The notes: a model not told the origin generated them from the sequence alone. Positions 27,922 through 36,959 are shown, counted from the stretch's first letter. The stretch: 64,000 nt of DNA from DATLXU01 sp035575515 (GCA_035575515.1 DATLXU010000134.1:34554-98553), one strand, 5' to 3'. Numbers and translations are program-made.

Positions 27922-30558
27922 TCAATCGAAATCAGTTTTGATCATCTGGGAGTAGAGCAATTCGATGTCGGGCCATGCGGCTTCGAGTCCAAGCAATCGA
28001 GCAAAGATCGCGTCGCTTTTATCGGTTACTTCGCGACACCTCGCCAGGTTGTAGTTGCCGACTCGCCTGCCAGCATTCAGTTTGAATGCGAGATTCGCAT
28101 TCATCGTTTCTTCCAGTTCATTCACAAGCGGAAAGAGTCGCGCCGACGCTTCATTAGGAACAGAGCGCAAATCCAAAGGAAAGTCAGCAAACATCCATCG
28201 CGTCACGTCGAAGTCATCGCCAGTCATGCACCAGAATGCAAACATGATTTTGCCGTTCAGCAGGAGAAAAGCTAAATCTCTCGCCCGCGCGTCAACGAAA
28301 TGAACGACGCCGAATTTCGTGTGCGGTATGTTTAAGCCGCGCTCGTCAAAACACGGCGGCATCGCGCGGCAGAAGTTCAACCAGTTGTAAGCGGTCTTCT
28401 TGAAGTAGAGCGCATGCGCAGTCGCTTCTTCAGAAAGGCTCGCGCCGACCGTCGAATGATTGAGCGACATCAATCGCTCGAATGCGCGAGCGAATTTCTC
28501 AGTGTTGAGTTTCGGGATTCTGTTTTGCCAGAGCGCGGGCGCAAACGGCGCGTACTCGATTGTCTGAAACAGGTGAGGCCGGGCTGCTTCCTTCCAGCGG
28601 TGCAGTCGTGTCGTGTATTGATGTTTTGCCGCTTTCGATTTGTGGCCGATGTGAATCGTGTTGCGGATGCGAACATCGAAGCTGAAAAGGGCGGCAGGGA
28701 TTCGGGCAAATGAAGAAAACCAGTTTGCGCCGTACTCTCGAAAAAGCAATTTGCGGCACGCGTCAAAATCGCGGCTAAAGGCGAGGCTGAGCGGCACGAT
28801 CATCCCGGCACGTCCATTCTCTTTCAGCAGCGCCGCTGACCTCTCCATCACCCATGCATAAATGTCGTGGCAATTCGCCGTCTCATAATTCCGAATCGAA
28901 TAGTGCTTGCGAACCTGAGTGGCGCTCACATAAGGAGGATTGCCGATTATGCAATCAAATCCGCCGTTGTTCGCGACCGCAGGAAACTCAACCGGCCAGT
29001 GAAATGGTTTGTGAGCCGTAAGCCATTCTTTATAAGCAACGCTGTTGTTTGAATCAACGCCGCGCTCGCGCGCGAGCGTGCGATTCAAATCTTCTTTTGA
29101 TTGCGTGAGTCCCTTGTCAACTGCAACGTAACCAACGAGTGCGTTGCCCGCGCAAAGATTAAAGTCAATTTCGCCGATCTGCTCAATCTGCTCGCGGCTA
29201 TCTGCCTGCCCAATCAGCTTCAAAAGCAACCGCAGCTTGCAAATCTCAACTGCTTCTTTCAGCAAGTCCACGCCGAACAGGTTATTTGCGATGATTGATT
29301 TGGTTATAAACAAGCGGCGGTTTGAATACCGGCTTGCAAGCTCAAGCGTGTTTTGAAAATCATTCGATGTTTTCGCGTCATCGCTATTGTCCGAACGCCT
29401 GGCTTCATCCAGAAAGAACATCATTCGATCAAGGCACGCTTCATAGAGAGGCTCAAGCGTCTTCATCGCGGCGAAAAGAAACGCGCCCGATCCGCACGTC
29501 GGATCAAGCACGGAAAGTTTTTCTAGCGCCTGCCAGAAAGCCCTGAGCCATTCGCCGCTCGCGCAAGTTCTAATGGCATCGAGCGCAAGTCGCTTTATGT
29601 CGAGATTGCAGGTGATGAGATCGTTCGTGTCGCGCAGCGCGCCGCTTGCAATTTTCGCTCGAAGCGATTCGTAACCTTTACGCCGCGCAACGACTTCGCG
29701 CCACGTCTCGGTCGCAAGCGCGTACCTTTCGGGCGCGGGCTTGTTCCAGTCGCGCTGCTTTGATGAATTGTTGAACCCCGCAGCGATAGAAGCAGGCAGC
29801 CGCAACTCAATGCCTTTCTTTATCGGCTCGCGAATGTAGCGGTCGGGCGCGTCGCTCAAACATAACCAGATGCCATCAAAATTGCTTTTGCATTTATCGC
29901 TTGCCGAATCGAGCAGGAAAGGGATTATTGTGTTCGACGCGATGTAGTCGGTGATGTCGTCTTTAGTATAATACGCGCCCATCTGCCTTTGATTGACGCA
30001 TCGCTCAAGCACCGAGCCGAGCGCATCTGTATTAATCTCATTTGCGCCGCGCGGCGGACCTTCATCCATGCGCCAATCGTATTCGTCGAAGAAATCAAAC
30101 AGCTTTTCAAACGCGGCGTCTGCGATTTTGATTTTACGATGCTCACTTTGATGATGAATGAACAGGTCGCGGCTGAAGAAAGGTACTTTGCCTAAGAGTT
30201 GATTCACGGCGCTCGCCCGTTCGCGCTCTTTTTTCGCAAAGCCATCAAAGAACAGCACGCATAGAAAGTCGTTGTAAAAAATATCTTTGCCGCGCCGTCT
30301 GCTTTCGCTCAGCTTCGTGCGCAAATAATTTTCATTGTCATCAAGCAAGCCGCGTTTCTGAATGAAGTAAACGAACATCAGCTGATTCATCAACGCCAGA
30401 GCGTAAGACCGCTTTGCTTCTTCATCAGCAATATCTTCGATTGATCTGATTAATGATTCATGCTCGATTGTTAATCGGTTATAAAAACGACGAGTGACAC
30501 GCTCCGCTTGAAGCGAAGCGCGCGAGGCGACCTCATTGCTGTCGTGTCTTCGAGGCAA
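27922..30558 (-). CDS. Solitary Eco57I-type adenine-N6 DNA methyltransferase (possible restriction fusion)
   Basis: The 878-residue product starts at TTG 30558 with no clear ribosome site; no better in-frame start is visible nearby. The N-terminal third (about 20-300) is helical and charged, with an AYYTKDDITDYIASNTIIPFLL motif that typically introduces such methylase domains. The SAM-binding motif DPTCGSGAF (about residue 350) and the catalytic motif NPPY (about 538) identify a gamma-type N6-adenine methylase. It also has a C-terminal target-recognition-like part. No specificity subunit, helicase or nuclease gene is adjacent, and I cannot recognise a PD-(D/E)XK site with confidence. It may be an orphan methylase, a type IIG enzyme or a remnant of a defence island. 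Confidence 0.72.
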   Translation of the reverse strand: MPRRHDSNEVASRASLQAERVTRRFYNRLTIEHESLIRSIEDIADEEAKRSYALALMNQLMFVYFIQKRGLLDDNENYLRTKLSESRRRGKDIFYNDFLCVLFFDGFAKKERERASAVNQLLGKVPFFSRDLFIHHQSEHRKIKIADAAFEKLFDFFDEYDWRMDEGPPRGANEINTDALGSVLERCVNQRQMGAYYTKDDITDYIASNTIIPFLLDSASDKCKSNFDGIWLCLSDAPDRYIREPIKKGIELRLPASIAAGFNNSSKQRDWNKPAPERYALATETWREVVARRKGYESLRAKIASGALRDTNDLITCNLDIKRLALDAIRTCASGEWLRAFWQALEKLSVLDPTCGSGAFLFAAMKTLEPLYEACLDRMMFFLDEARRSDNSDDAKTSNDFQNTLELASRYSNRRLFITKSIIANNLFGVDLLKEAVEICKLRLLLKLIGQADSREQIEQIGEIDFNLCAGNALVGYVAVDKGLTQSKEDLNRTLARERGVDSNNSVAYKEWLTAHKPFHWPVEFPAVANNGGFDCIIGNPPYVSATQVRKHYSIRNYETANCHDIYAWVMERSAALLKENGRAGMIVPLSLAFSRDFDACRKLLFREYGANWFSSFARIPAALFSFDVRIRNTIHIGHKSKAAKHQYTTRLHRWKEAARPHLFQTIEYAPFAPALWQNRIPKLNTEKFARAFERLMSLNHSTVGASLSEEATAHALYFKKTAYNWLNFCRAMPPCFDERGLNIPHTKFGVVHFVDARARDLAFLLLNGKIMFAFWCMTGDDFDVTRWMFADFPLDLRSVPNEASARLFPLVNELEETMNANLAFKLNAGRRVGNYNLARCREVTDKSDAIFARLLGLEAAWPDIELLYSQMIKTDFD

Positions 30559-30571
30559 GCGTGAGAATTAT

Positions 30572-30613
30572 GCTCAAAAACAAAATGGGAGGCCACCCGC
30601 AGGCAGCCTCCCA
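30572..30613 (-). terminator. Intrinsic terminator after third receptor
   Basis: On the minus strand TGGGAGGC (30613-30606) pairs with GCCTCCCA (30593-30586) around a 12-nt loop, then TTTTGTTTTT. It starts 24 nt after the receptor stop codon and directly precedes the methyltransferase gene, which therefore needs its own promoter. A CATAAT lies about 5 nt before that gene's start. Confidence 0.88.
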
Positions 30614-30636
30614 TCCAAAATTCAATCGCAGCGCGA

Positions 30637-33600
30637 TTAGAAAATAATCTTCGCTGCAAGCTGGATGATTCGCGGGTCGGTCGTAGCCGTAGGCTGGCCG
30701 AAGTTGCGAATCGCAACGAGCGAGTTATTCGGGAACGTGCCAACCAGATTATAGAAAGTCGTGTTCACGTTCGTGAAGTTCGGGCGGTTGAATGCGTTGA
30801 ACGCTTCGGCTATCAACTGCAACCGCACGCGCTCATGCAACGTGATGTCGCGCGTGAGGCGCGGGTCAACGCTGAAGAATCCCGGCCCGATAAACGTGTT
30901 GCGCCCAAAGCCCGGAACTCGGTCGGTGAAACGATTGCCGTCGTTATTCAAATCGTTTCCAACCTTCGCCGTGTACGGGCGACCGTCTTCGGCGGTGATG
31001 ATTCCGCTGAAGCTCCAGCCGGAAAGCACGGCTCGCAGCGCGTGGTTTTCAATGTTCCTCGCGTAATCGCCAACGGCCCATATGCCGCTGATGACCAAAC
31101 GCCTGCGAACCTGATTCACAGACAGCGCGCGGTCATCTGCGATGTCGAGCGGGTTTTGAATCATCTTTGAATCATCGCCCGCATTGCCCGGAACAACCGA
31201 AGTTGCGTCAGGATTGTCGTCAATCGCGCGAGAGAAGGTGAACGCGCCGAGAAGCTGGAAGCTGCGCGAGAACCGCTTCGTCACCTGCGCGGTGAATCCG
31301 TTGTAGATCGAATTGCCGTTGGATTCAAACTGCGAGATGCGCGCGAAGTGTGAATAGAGCCTGCCCGGAAAACGCAGGTAAGAGAACGTCCTTCCGCCAT
31401 CATCGCGAATCGTCGCCACAACGGGCGGCAACAAATTGATGTCGCGCGTGCGCGAAAGGTGTGTGCCCTTCACTCCGAGATATGTGAAGTTCACAGACAG
31501 GTCTTTGACAAGCTCGTACTCTGCGCCAAGACTCCACTGCTCGGTGTAGGGCGAGACGTAGTCGCGCGCGAAAACATAGATGTTCGTCGGCGGCAGCGTC
31601 ACGCCAGTCGGCAGCGACGCAAAGCGATTCGGGAAAGTCGGCATCGCTGAACCGGTAAAGGTCAGGTTGATGACCTGAATTCCGTTTTGCGAGTGCGCTG
31701 TGCCGAGCATAATCGCAGGCGTGCGGCCAAAGAATATTCCGTAGCCGCCGCGCACAACGAGTTTGTTCGATTCGAGCGGATTCCACGCAAACCCTACGCG
31801 CGGCGCGAAGTTGTTCTTGTCGGTCTTGACGAAGCTCGTGTCAATTCCGGCAGCCGCAAGTTGCGCGTCTGGATTTTTAATCTCAGGCTCGGCCATCTTT
31901 TGAATGTCATAGCGCAGTCCGAGATTGAGCGTAAGCCGCTGGCTCGCGCGCCAGTCATCTTGCAGGAACGCCGCGAACTCGCGATTGTTCGGGTGAGTCG
32001 TCGGCCCGCTCGTGCCCTGTCCGGCGAACGCCTGCACGAAGCGCGCGGGACGGCGATTGGCGAAGTCCGCGAGCGAGTTGAATGTGTACTGCCCGCCGAA
32101 AAGTCCCGGGAAGAAATTCAGGATGTTTTCGATATTCACATCAACGCCGGTCTTGAGCGCGTGCTTGCCCAAGGTGTAGCTGACGTTGTCAATGAACTGG
32201 TAACGGCGCAAGGTCGTCTCGCGCGGGCTGAAGTTGTTGCGCCCCAATTGAACAGCCGTCACGCCGCCTTGAAGGATAACAACTTCAGGGTCGTCCGAGT
32301 TCGCCGTGCCCGGCTCGCTGTCGCGCCCGTAGTTGAAGCGCGCTTCGTTGAGCAGGTGCGGCGTGAGAATCGAAGAGAGCGAAACCGTGAGCGTGTCGGT
32401 CTTCACGTTCGAGTTGCCCGTGTGCTCAAACGTCGAAGTCGTGTTCGGTATCCCCGTGGGCGCGGAGTTTTCGAGCGAGCCGCCGATGAACTTCTGATGA
32501 TTGTACCGGCCCGACAGGCGATTCGCGTTGCTCAGTTGCCAATCAACCTTAGCAAGATAAACGTCCTGGTTGAAGCTGCGCGGGTAGCCTCCGATGCGCG
32601 GCGCGATCTCCGCGAGCGCGCGTTGCTGCGCGGCGAAGTTCGGGTCCGCAGGCCCAACGAGTGTGCCTTGCAATATCACGTCAACGGGGTCCTGCCGGCG
32701 CTGGCCGTCAAAATCGAAGAAGAAAAAGAGCTTGTCTTTCTTGATCGGGCCGCCGATGTTGCCGCCAAACTGATGAACGTGAAGCGCGGGGCGTGGCCGT
32801 TTCGTTGCGTTGTTGAAAAAGTTGTTCGCGTTGAGCGATTTGTCGCGGTAGAAATCGAACAGCGTTCCGTGAAACTGGTTCGTGCCCGATTTGGTCACGA
32901 CGTTGACGACCGCGCCCGCTGCGCGACCAAACTCTGCGGAGTAGCCGTTCGAGTTCACCTGAAACTCTTGCACGGCGTCCTGCGAGAATTGATAAGGCGC
33001 GCGGCCTGAGCCTGTGCGGCCCAGACTTTGACCGAAGAAAGTGTTGTTGTTATCCGCGCCGTCAATCTGAAGGCTGTTGAGAGTGCCGCGCTGCCCGGCG
33101 AACGATATGTCTCCGGTGCGAACGTCGCGCGTGACACCGGGCGTGAGCAGGACGAAATCAATAAAGTTCCGCCCGTTCGTGGGCAGATTCGAGACGGCTT
33201 TGTCGTTGACTATTGCCGACACCTGCGTGCGCGTTGTTTCAACGATTGGCGCTTCGGCTGTAACATTGATTGTTTCAGAAGCGCCAGCCGCGCCAAGTTC
33301 GGCGTCGAGCGTGAGCTTCTGCCCGATCTGCACCTTAACCGCTTGATGTTTTACAGTTGCGAAACCTTGCTTCTCAATCGTCACGTCGTACTGGCCGACA
33401 GGAAGCGACAGCAATCGGTATATGCCTTCGCTGTTTGTTGTGGCTTCGCGCTTGAGTCCCGTTTCAAGGCTCGTCGCCGTGACCTTCGCATCAGGCACGA
33501 CCGCGCCGTTTGCGTCCGTCACAGTTCCTTCGATTGAGCCGGCGACGGCCTGCGATTGCGCAATCGCGCTGAGCGGCGATGCCATCATCAGCGCAACGAG

Positions 33601-33639
33601 CGTCAGATTAATAAACTTGAACAATGCTTTGATTCTCAA
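30637..33639 (-). CDS. Oar-like TonB-dependent receptor with carboxypeptidase-regulatory-like domain (3)
   Basis: Start is TTG 33639, six bases after AAGGAGG, giving a signal peptide MRIKALFKFINLTLVALMMA...AIAQ. The 1000-residue product is the shortest of the four receptors here. It has a regulatory-like domain (about 33-115, GSIEGTVTDANGAVVPDAKV) and a plug with NLPTNGRNFIDFVLLTPGV and SLQIDGADNNN. The barrel ends QLAAKIIF. The outer-membrane location and TonB dependence follow from the family; the substrate is unknown. It has no copy of the duplicated sigma-54 leader but carries a different structured 5' region (33694-33780). Confidence 0.87.
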   Translation of the reverse strand: MRIKALFKFINLTLVALMMASPLSAIAQSQAVAGSIEGTVTDANGAVVPDAKVTATSLETGLKREATTNSEGIYRLLSLPVGQYDVTIEKQGFATVKHQAVKVQIGQKLTLDAELGAAGASETINVTAEAPIVETTRTQVSAIVNDKAVSNLPTNGRNFIDFVLLTPGVTRDVRTGDISFAGQRGTLNSLQIDGADNNNTFFGQSLGRTGSGRAPYQFSQDAVQEFQVNSNGYSAEFGRAAGAVVNVVTKSGTNQFHGTLFDFYRDKSLNANNFFNNATKRPRPALHVHQFGGNIGGPIKKDKLFFFFDFDGQRRQDPVDVILQGTLVGPADPNFAAQQRALAEIAPRIGGYPRSFNQDVYLAKVDWQLSNANRLSGRYNHQKFIGGSLENSAPTGIPNTTSTFEHTGNSNVKTDTLTVSLSSILTPHLLNEARFNYGRDSEPGTANSDDPEVVILQGGVTAVQLGRNNFSPRETTLRRYQFIDNVSYTLGKHALKTGVDVNIENILNFFPGLFGGQYTFNSLADFANRRPARFVQAFAGQGTSGPTTHPNNREFAAFLQDDWRASQRLTLNLGLRYDIQKMAEPEIKNPDAQLAAAGIDTSFVKTDKNNFAPRVGFAWNPLESNKLVVRGGYGIFFGRTPAIMLGTAHSQNGIQVINLTFTGSAMPTFPNRFASLPTGVTLPPTNIYVFARDYVSPYTEQWSLGAEYELVKDLSVNFTYLGVKGTHLSRTRDINLLPPVVATIRDDGGRTFSYLRFPGRLYSHFARISQFESNGNSIYNGFTAQVTKRFSRSFQLLGAFTFSRAIDDNPDATSVVPGNAGDDSKMIQNPLDIADDRALSVNQVRRRLVISGIWAVGDYARNIENHALRAVLSGWSFSGIITAEDGRPYTAKVGNDLNNDGNRFTDRVPGFGRNTFIGPGFFSVDPRLTRDITLHERVRLQLIAEAFNAFNRPNFTNVNTTFYNLVGTFPNNSLVAIRNFGQPTATTDPRIIQLAAKIIF

Positions 33640-33939
33640 ATGATGCCTCCTTGTTTAAACATCGAAAAACGCCAGCAAGTGATTGTTGAGACAGATGTAA
33701 TGCTACACGGCGACAATTTCGCTTTGCGAAATGAGCGGTTCGTGGGTGCACCTTCGCGCGGCGAGATTCGTCATTACATCTTCTCAATAATCACAAGAAC
33801 CTGAGCGTAATAGGGATGCTATAAGAGTAGATGGTAAGGTGTCAAATTGAGTTCAGGTAAAACTCTGCGGGCAGTTGCTCAAATCGCAAAGATGTTTTCA
33901 ACTTTCGCGCGGTATCCGGGCAGCACCGATGGTGTAATT
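33640..33939. other. Non-coding upstream region of third receptor
   Basis: This 300-bp interval holds the AAGGAGG ribosome site for the receptor gene and the nested inverted repeats at 33694-33780. The remainder (33781-33939) shows no convincing promoter hexamers or ORF. Confidence 0.5.
33694..33780 (-). promoter_or_regulatory. Nested inverted repeats in 5' region of third receptor
   Basis: GATGTAATG (33694-33702) and CATTACATC (33772-33780) are perfect 9-bp arms enclosing a second perfect hairpin ATTTCGC-ttt-GCGAAAT (33716-33732). The element sits 55-141 nt upstream of the receptor start codon. It could be a structured leader or a pair of operator half-sites. Confidence 0.4.
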
Positions 33940-34440
33940 TCATTCTGCTCTCGAAGCGTCAGCAACCAGATTCAAATTCTGCCCATCATTACAATAGATT
34001 TCGATTGTGCGACTCTCCGGGTCAGCAATCCAGCATTCCTTCACTCCGTAGCGTGCATAAAGCTGTCTTTTGACGACACGATCACGCCGCTCGTTTTCCA
34101 CTCCCGGCGAAACAATCTCGATGACGAGATCAGGCGCGCCCATGACCTTTTCGCCGGAAGCTATTTCGCCGCGCCGCTCGTTGCTGATGAAGATGACGTC
34201 AGGTATCACGCCGCTAATCTCGCTGAATATGACTCCTGGCCCGGGCACGACAATCCCGATTGGATTTTGATCGAGATAGAGTTTGAAGGAGCCAATAAAG
34301 TTGCTGACGATGATTTGATGAGTAAGTCCGGGCGCGCGAGACACGAATAGCTCTCCTTCGATGACCTCATATTGGTTGCCGTCTCCCGACATTAGATCGA
34401 GGTCGGCTACTGTGACAACCGGCTCAACGTGCGTGGTCAT
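33940..34440 (-). CDS. Uma2-family (DUF820) restriction-endonuclease-like protein
   Basis: The 166-residue product matches the Uma2/DUF820 fold: YEVIEGELFVSRAPGLTHQ near the N-terminus, then GVIFSEISGVIPDVIFISNER, GAPDLVIEIVSPGVENERRDRVVKRQLYARYGVKECWIADPESRTIEIY. The PD...E-x-V...K arrangement is the PD-(D/E)XK nuclease core of this family. These genes are numerous in some genomes, often solitary, and their target is unknown. GGAGG lies 7 nt before the ATG. It starts 41 bp after the stop codon of the dihydropyrimidinase gene, in the same direction, so the two may be co-transcribed. Confidence 0.85.
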   Translation of the reverse strand: MTTHVEPVVTVADLDLMSGDGNQYEVIEGELFVSRAPGLTHQIIVSNFIGSFKLYLDQNPIGIVVPGPGVIFSEISGVIPDVIFISNERRGEIASGEKVMGAPDLVIEIVSPGVENERRDRVVKRQLYARYGVKECWIADPESRTIEIYCNDGQNLNLVADASRAE

Positions 34441-34480
34441 AAAACCTCCATGCTTGCCCTGATTCTATCACAGAATCGGG

Positions 34481-35866
34481 TCAGTACCGCCCGCTGAATG
34501 TGCCACGACGAAGGAACTCGCCGTCTCCGGGACGGCCTATATAATTTCCGTCTTCGATGACGACTCGCCCGCGCGACAGCACCGTCTTTGTTACGCCGCG
34601 CACCTTCATCCCTTCGTAGGCTGAGTAGTCAACCTTCATGTGATGCGTCGCCGCTGAAATCGTCTGTTCTTCGTTCGGATCAAAGATGACTATGTCGGCA
34701 TCGCTTCCGACTGCAATTGTTCCTTTGCGCGGGAAGAGTCCAAAGAGCTTCGCCGCCGCCGTTGATGTCAATTCGACAAAGCGATTCAGGCTTATTCTTC
34801 CTTCTGCGACGCCGCCGTTATATATCAGGCTCATGCGATGCTCAACGCCCGGCCCGCCGTTTGGAATCTTAGTGAAGTCGTCGCGGCCCAGTTCTTTTTG
34901 CTCTTTGAAACAGAACGGGCAGTGATCGGTTGAGACAACTTGAAGATCGTTGCCGCGAAGCCCCTGCCACAGCTTTTCCTGATTCCATTTCTCACGAAGC
35001 GGCGGAGTCATCACCCACTTTGCGCCCTCGAAGCCTTCTTTTTCATAAAGGCTGTAATCCAAAAACAAATACTGCGGGCAGGTTTCGGCGTAAGCCGGAA
35101 GCCCCGCGTCGCGCGCCTCGCGCACTTCTTCAAGCGCGTCCGAGCAGCTCAGATGAACGATGTAGACGGGCGATTCGGCCATCTCTGCGATGGCGATTGC
35201 GCGATGCACGCCTTCGGCCTCGGCTTTGGTCGGGCGAGTCAGCGCGTGATACTTCGGCGCGGTTTTGCCCTCGGCAAGCGCGTGCTTGATTATTTCGTTG
35301 ATGACGATTCCGTTTTCCGCGTGCATGCATATCAAGCCGCCCCAATTGCCCGCGTTCTTCATCGCGCGGTAAATAGTCGCGTCGTCAACTAAGAACACGC
35401 CCGGATAAGCCATAAAGAGCTTGAAGCTCATCACGCCTTCGTTGATGAGCTGCTTCATCTCAGGCACGCGCTCGTCGGGCAGGTCGGTTGTTATTAAATG
35501 AAAGCCGTAATCAATCGCGGTCTTGCCTTCGGCTTTCTTGTGCCAGTTGTCAACGGCCTGCGTTAAAGACTCGCCCTTGTATTGAACGGCAAAATCAATA
35601 ATGGTCGTCGTGCCGCCGTGCGCCGCCGCGATGGTGCCCGTGCGGAAATCGTCTGACGAGAAGGTCCCGCCGAATGGCAATTCCATGTGCGTGTGCGGGT
35701 CAATGCCTCCGGGTATGACGAGCTTGTTCGACGCGTCAATCACCTTGTCAGCTTCCATATCGAGCGTGCGACCGATGACCGACACTTTGCCGTCTTCGAT
35801 TAAAACGTCTGCGAAGTAGTTATCAACGGCTGTGACTATCTGGCCGTTCTTGATGAGAATCTTCAT
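34481..35866 (-). CDS. hydA: Dihydropyrimidinase / hydantoinase
   Basis: Start set at ATG 35866 because AAAGGA is 7 nt away; the ATG at 35872 would be one base from it. The 461-residue product is a cyclic amidohydrolase with a binuclear metal site. It has HTH (DPHTHMELPFGG), carboxylated Lys motif MSFKLFMAYPG, HAENG, HLSCSDAL and the Asp motif STDHCPF. It hydrolyses dihydropyrimidines or 5-substituted hydantoins in the cytosol; the sequence alone does not decide between them. No beta-ureidopropionase or transporter gene is adjacent in the window. Confidence 0.93.
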   Translation of the reverse strand: MKILIKNGQIVTAVDNYFADVLIEDGKVSVIGRTLDMEADKVIDASNKLVIPGGIDPHTHMELPFGGTFSSDDFRTGTIAAAHGGTTTIIDFAVQYKGESLTQAVDNWHKKAEGKTAIDYGFHLITTDLPDERVPEMKQLINEGVMSFKLFMAYPGVFLVDDATIYRAMKNAGNWGGLICMHAENGIVINEIIKHALAEGKTAPKYHALTRPTKAEAEGVHRAIAIAEMAESPVYIVHLSCSDALEEVREARDAGLPAYAETCPQYLFLDYSLYEKEGFEGAKWVMTPPLREKWNQEKLWQGLRGNDLQVVSTDHCPFCFKEQKELGRDDFTKIPNGGPGVEHRMSLIYNGGVAEGRISLNRFVELTSTAAAKLFGLFPRKGTIAVGSDADIVIFDPNEEQTISAATHHMKVDYSAYEGMKVRGVTKTVLSRGRVVIEDGNYIGRPGDGEFLRRGTFSGRY

Positions 35867-35894
35867 AGGCATGTCCTTTCTTAGAAGAGCAATT

Positions 35895-35960
35895 CACGAA
35901 GGACACGAAGAAGCACGAAGTTTTTTCTGATTCGCTTTGTGCCGCTTCGTGTTCTTCGTG
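35895..35960. repeat. CACGAAG-array intergenic inverted repeat
   Basis: CACGAAG occurs at 35895, 35904 and 35914 with 9-10 bp period. Its reverse complement CTTCGTG occurs at 35945 and 35954. The arms flank a TTTTTTCTGATTC centre. It lies just upstream of the dihydropyrimidinase start codon, so it is inside or next to that promoter region. Confidence 0.55.
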
Positions 35961-36044
35961 GATGAAGAATCAGGCACGGCAATTAAACAACAGCCGCAGC
36001 CGAGCGTCAATGCAACGCGACCGTATGTCTGGGCATTGTGCTAA

Positions 36045-36296
36045 TCACTTCGAGCGCGCGGGCAGAAGCAAAACGGGGTCGCCTGTCTTTAGGTGCGCGC
36101 CGTCTCCGTCAAATATGCACGGGATAATCTCAAAAGGATTGCTGCCTGTGTTGAGATAGGTTACCTGGAACGTCTGCCCGTCGCCGAGCGAGACCGCCGG
36201 AGTTGCAGGCAGGAGAAGTCGCGGCGACTCTTTGCCCCGCGCGCTCGCCGTGCGCGTGGGCGAATGCGCGCAGATGAGCATGATAACGGCGGCCAT
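36045..36296 (-). pseudogene. Truncated small secreted protein gene
   Basis: The frame reads a hydrophobic segment (AIVLMAAVIMLICAHS) and then a soluble part (SPRLLLPATPAVSLGDGQTFQVTYLNTGSNPF...). It looks like the end of an exported protein. The reading frame enters from the IS-like sequence, so its natural N-terminus appears lost. The product is not recognised. It may belong with the 5' fragment at 36700-36785 on the other side of the insertion, but both carry their own hydrophobic leader, so that is doubtful. Confidence 0.4.
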
Positions 36297-36381
36297 TAGA
36301 ACGATTGCGGTTGTTGATTGTCAGGGCTCACAACATCGTGAACAAAAAAGGCTCAAGACATCGTGAACATCAGTTCTAGTT

Positions 36382-36408
36382 CATGCTGCCTGCAAAGGAG
36401 GCAGCATG
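36382..36408 (+). promoter_or_regulatory. Hairpin masking transposase ribosome site and start codon
   Basis: CATGCTGCCT (36382-36391) pairs perfectly with AGGCAGCATG (36399-36408). The start codon ATG (36406-36408) lies in the stem and AAAGGAGG spans loop and stem, so translation would be held low unless the stem opens. This is a known strategy of several IS elements. Confidence 0.5.
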
Positions 36409-36700
36409 GACGAGAAGAAAGAACGCAATTCTTGTCGCAAGGCGATTCGCCTGATACTTAAAGGAGTCAGCCCGCAAACCATCTTGCAATGGATTGGGCG
36501 CTCCCCTACTTGGTTGTTCAAATGGAGAAAACGCTTCGACCAGTTTGGCTGGGAGGGCTTGCGGAGCCAACCTCGCTCCCCAATCATCTGACGGCTCGCT
36601 ACGATCAGACTACAAGACGACTGGTTATCCAGACTCGCCAAAGGCTCCAACGACGCAAGGTCGGACTTGTCGGCCCACGCGCAATCCGCCGCGAGTTGCG
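36406..36700 (+). pseudogene. Frameshifted, truncated transposase (HTH part)
   Basis: From ATG 36406 the frame encodes CRKAIRLILKGVSPQTILQWIG and a following WLFKWRKRFDQFGWEGLRSQPRSP, a helix-turn-helix typical of IS481/IS630-like transposases. It hits TGA at 36589. The continuation LTARYDQTTRRLVIQTRQRLQRR...GPRAIRRELRR is in a different frame downstream, so a frameshift lies near 36575-36590. No catalytic triad remains. Confidence 0.6.
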
Positions 36701-36785
36701 CCGTGCGCGCCGCGCCAAAGAGAATCGCGCCCGCGAAGAATGCTATTGATAGAAGCGCGAAGAGAATGCTTTGTCTTGTCTTCAC
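36700..36785 (-). pseudogene. 5' fragment of an exported protein gene cut by the IS remnant
   Basis: AAAGGAG precedes a GTG at 36785 on the minus strand that opens a good signal peptide (KTRQSILFALLSIAFFAGAILFGAARTAQ). The frame then runs into the reverse complement of the transposase, so the rest of the gene is missing. The product is unknown. Confidence 0.45.
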
Positions 36786-36959
36786 GAGAATCTCCTTTCT
36801 GTTATCTGTCATTGTCATCTGCTATCGAGATTTATGAATTTTCTAACCAAGCCTCATCGAGGCTCTTGCCGTCACTGTTCGAGACTTGGAGAGTTTGCCA
36901 TCGCAGCGATGATGGATTGCAGGCAGACGCGCGCGTCTTCAGTTGTTGTGTTGTGCGCG

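Larger units (their letters stand above)
36325..36700 (+). mobile_element. IS481-like insertion sequence remnant
   Basis: The left end carries two direct repeats, GGCTCACAACATCGTGAACA (36325-36344) and GGCTCAAGACATCGTGAACA (36350-36369), with a 25-bp period, like transposase binding sites at an IS terminus. A transposase N-terminal HTH region follows. The catalytic DDE domain and right end are missing, and sequence of another gene begins near 36700. The family assignment is by the HTH region only. Confidence 0.55.

Noticed and set aside
31687..33009. Long plus-strand open frame (440 codons) opposite the third receptor
   Set aside because: Arg/Val-rich translation without domains, exactly antisense to a well-supported receptor gene; typical high-GC shadow frame.
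35895..35960. CACGAAG repeats considered as a CRISPR array
   Set aside because: Units are 7 bases with 2-3 base gaps and inverted partners; there are no spacers of constant length and no cas genes.
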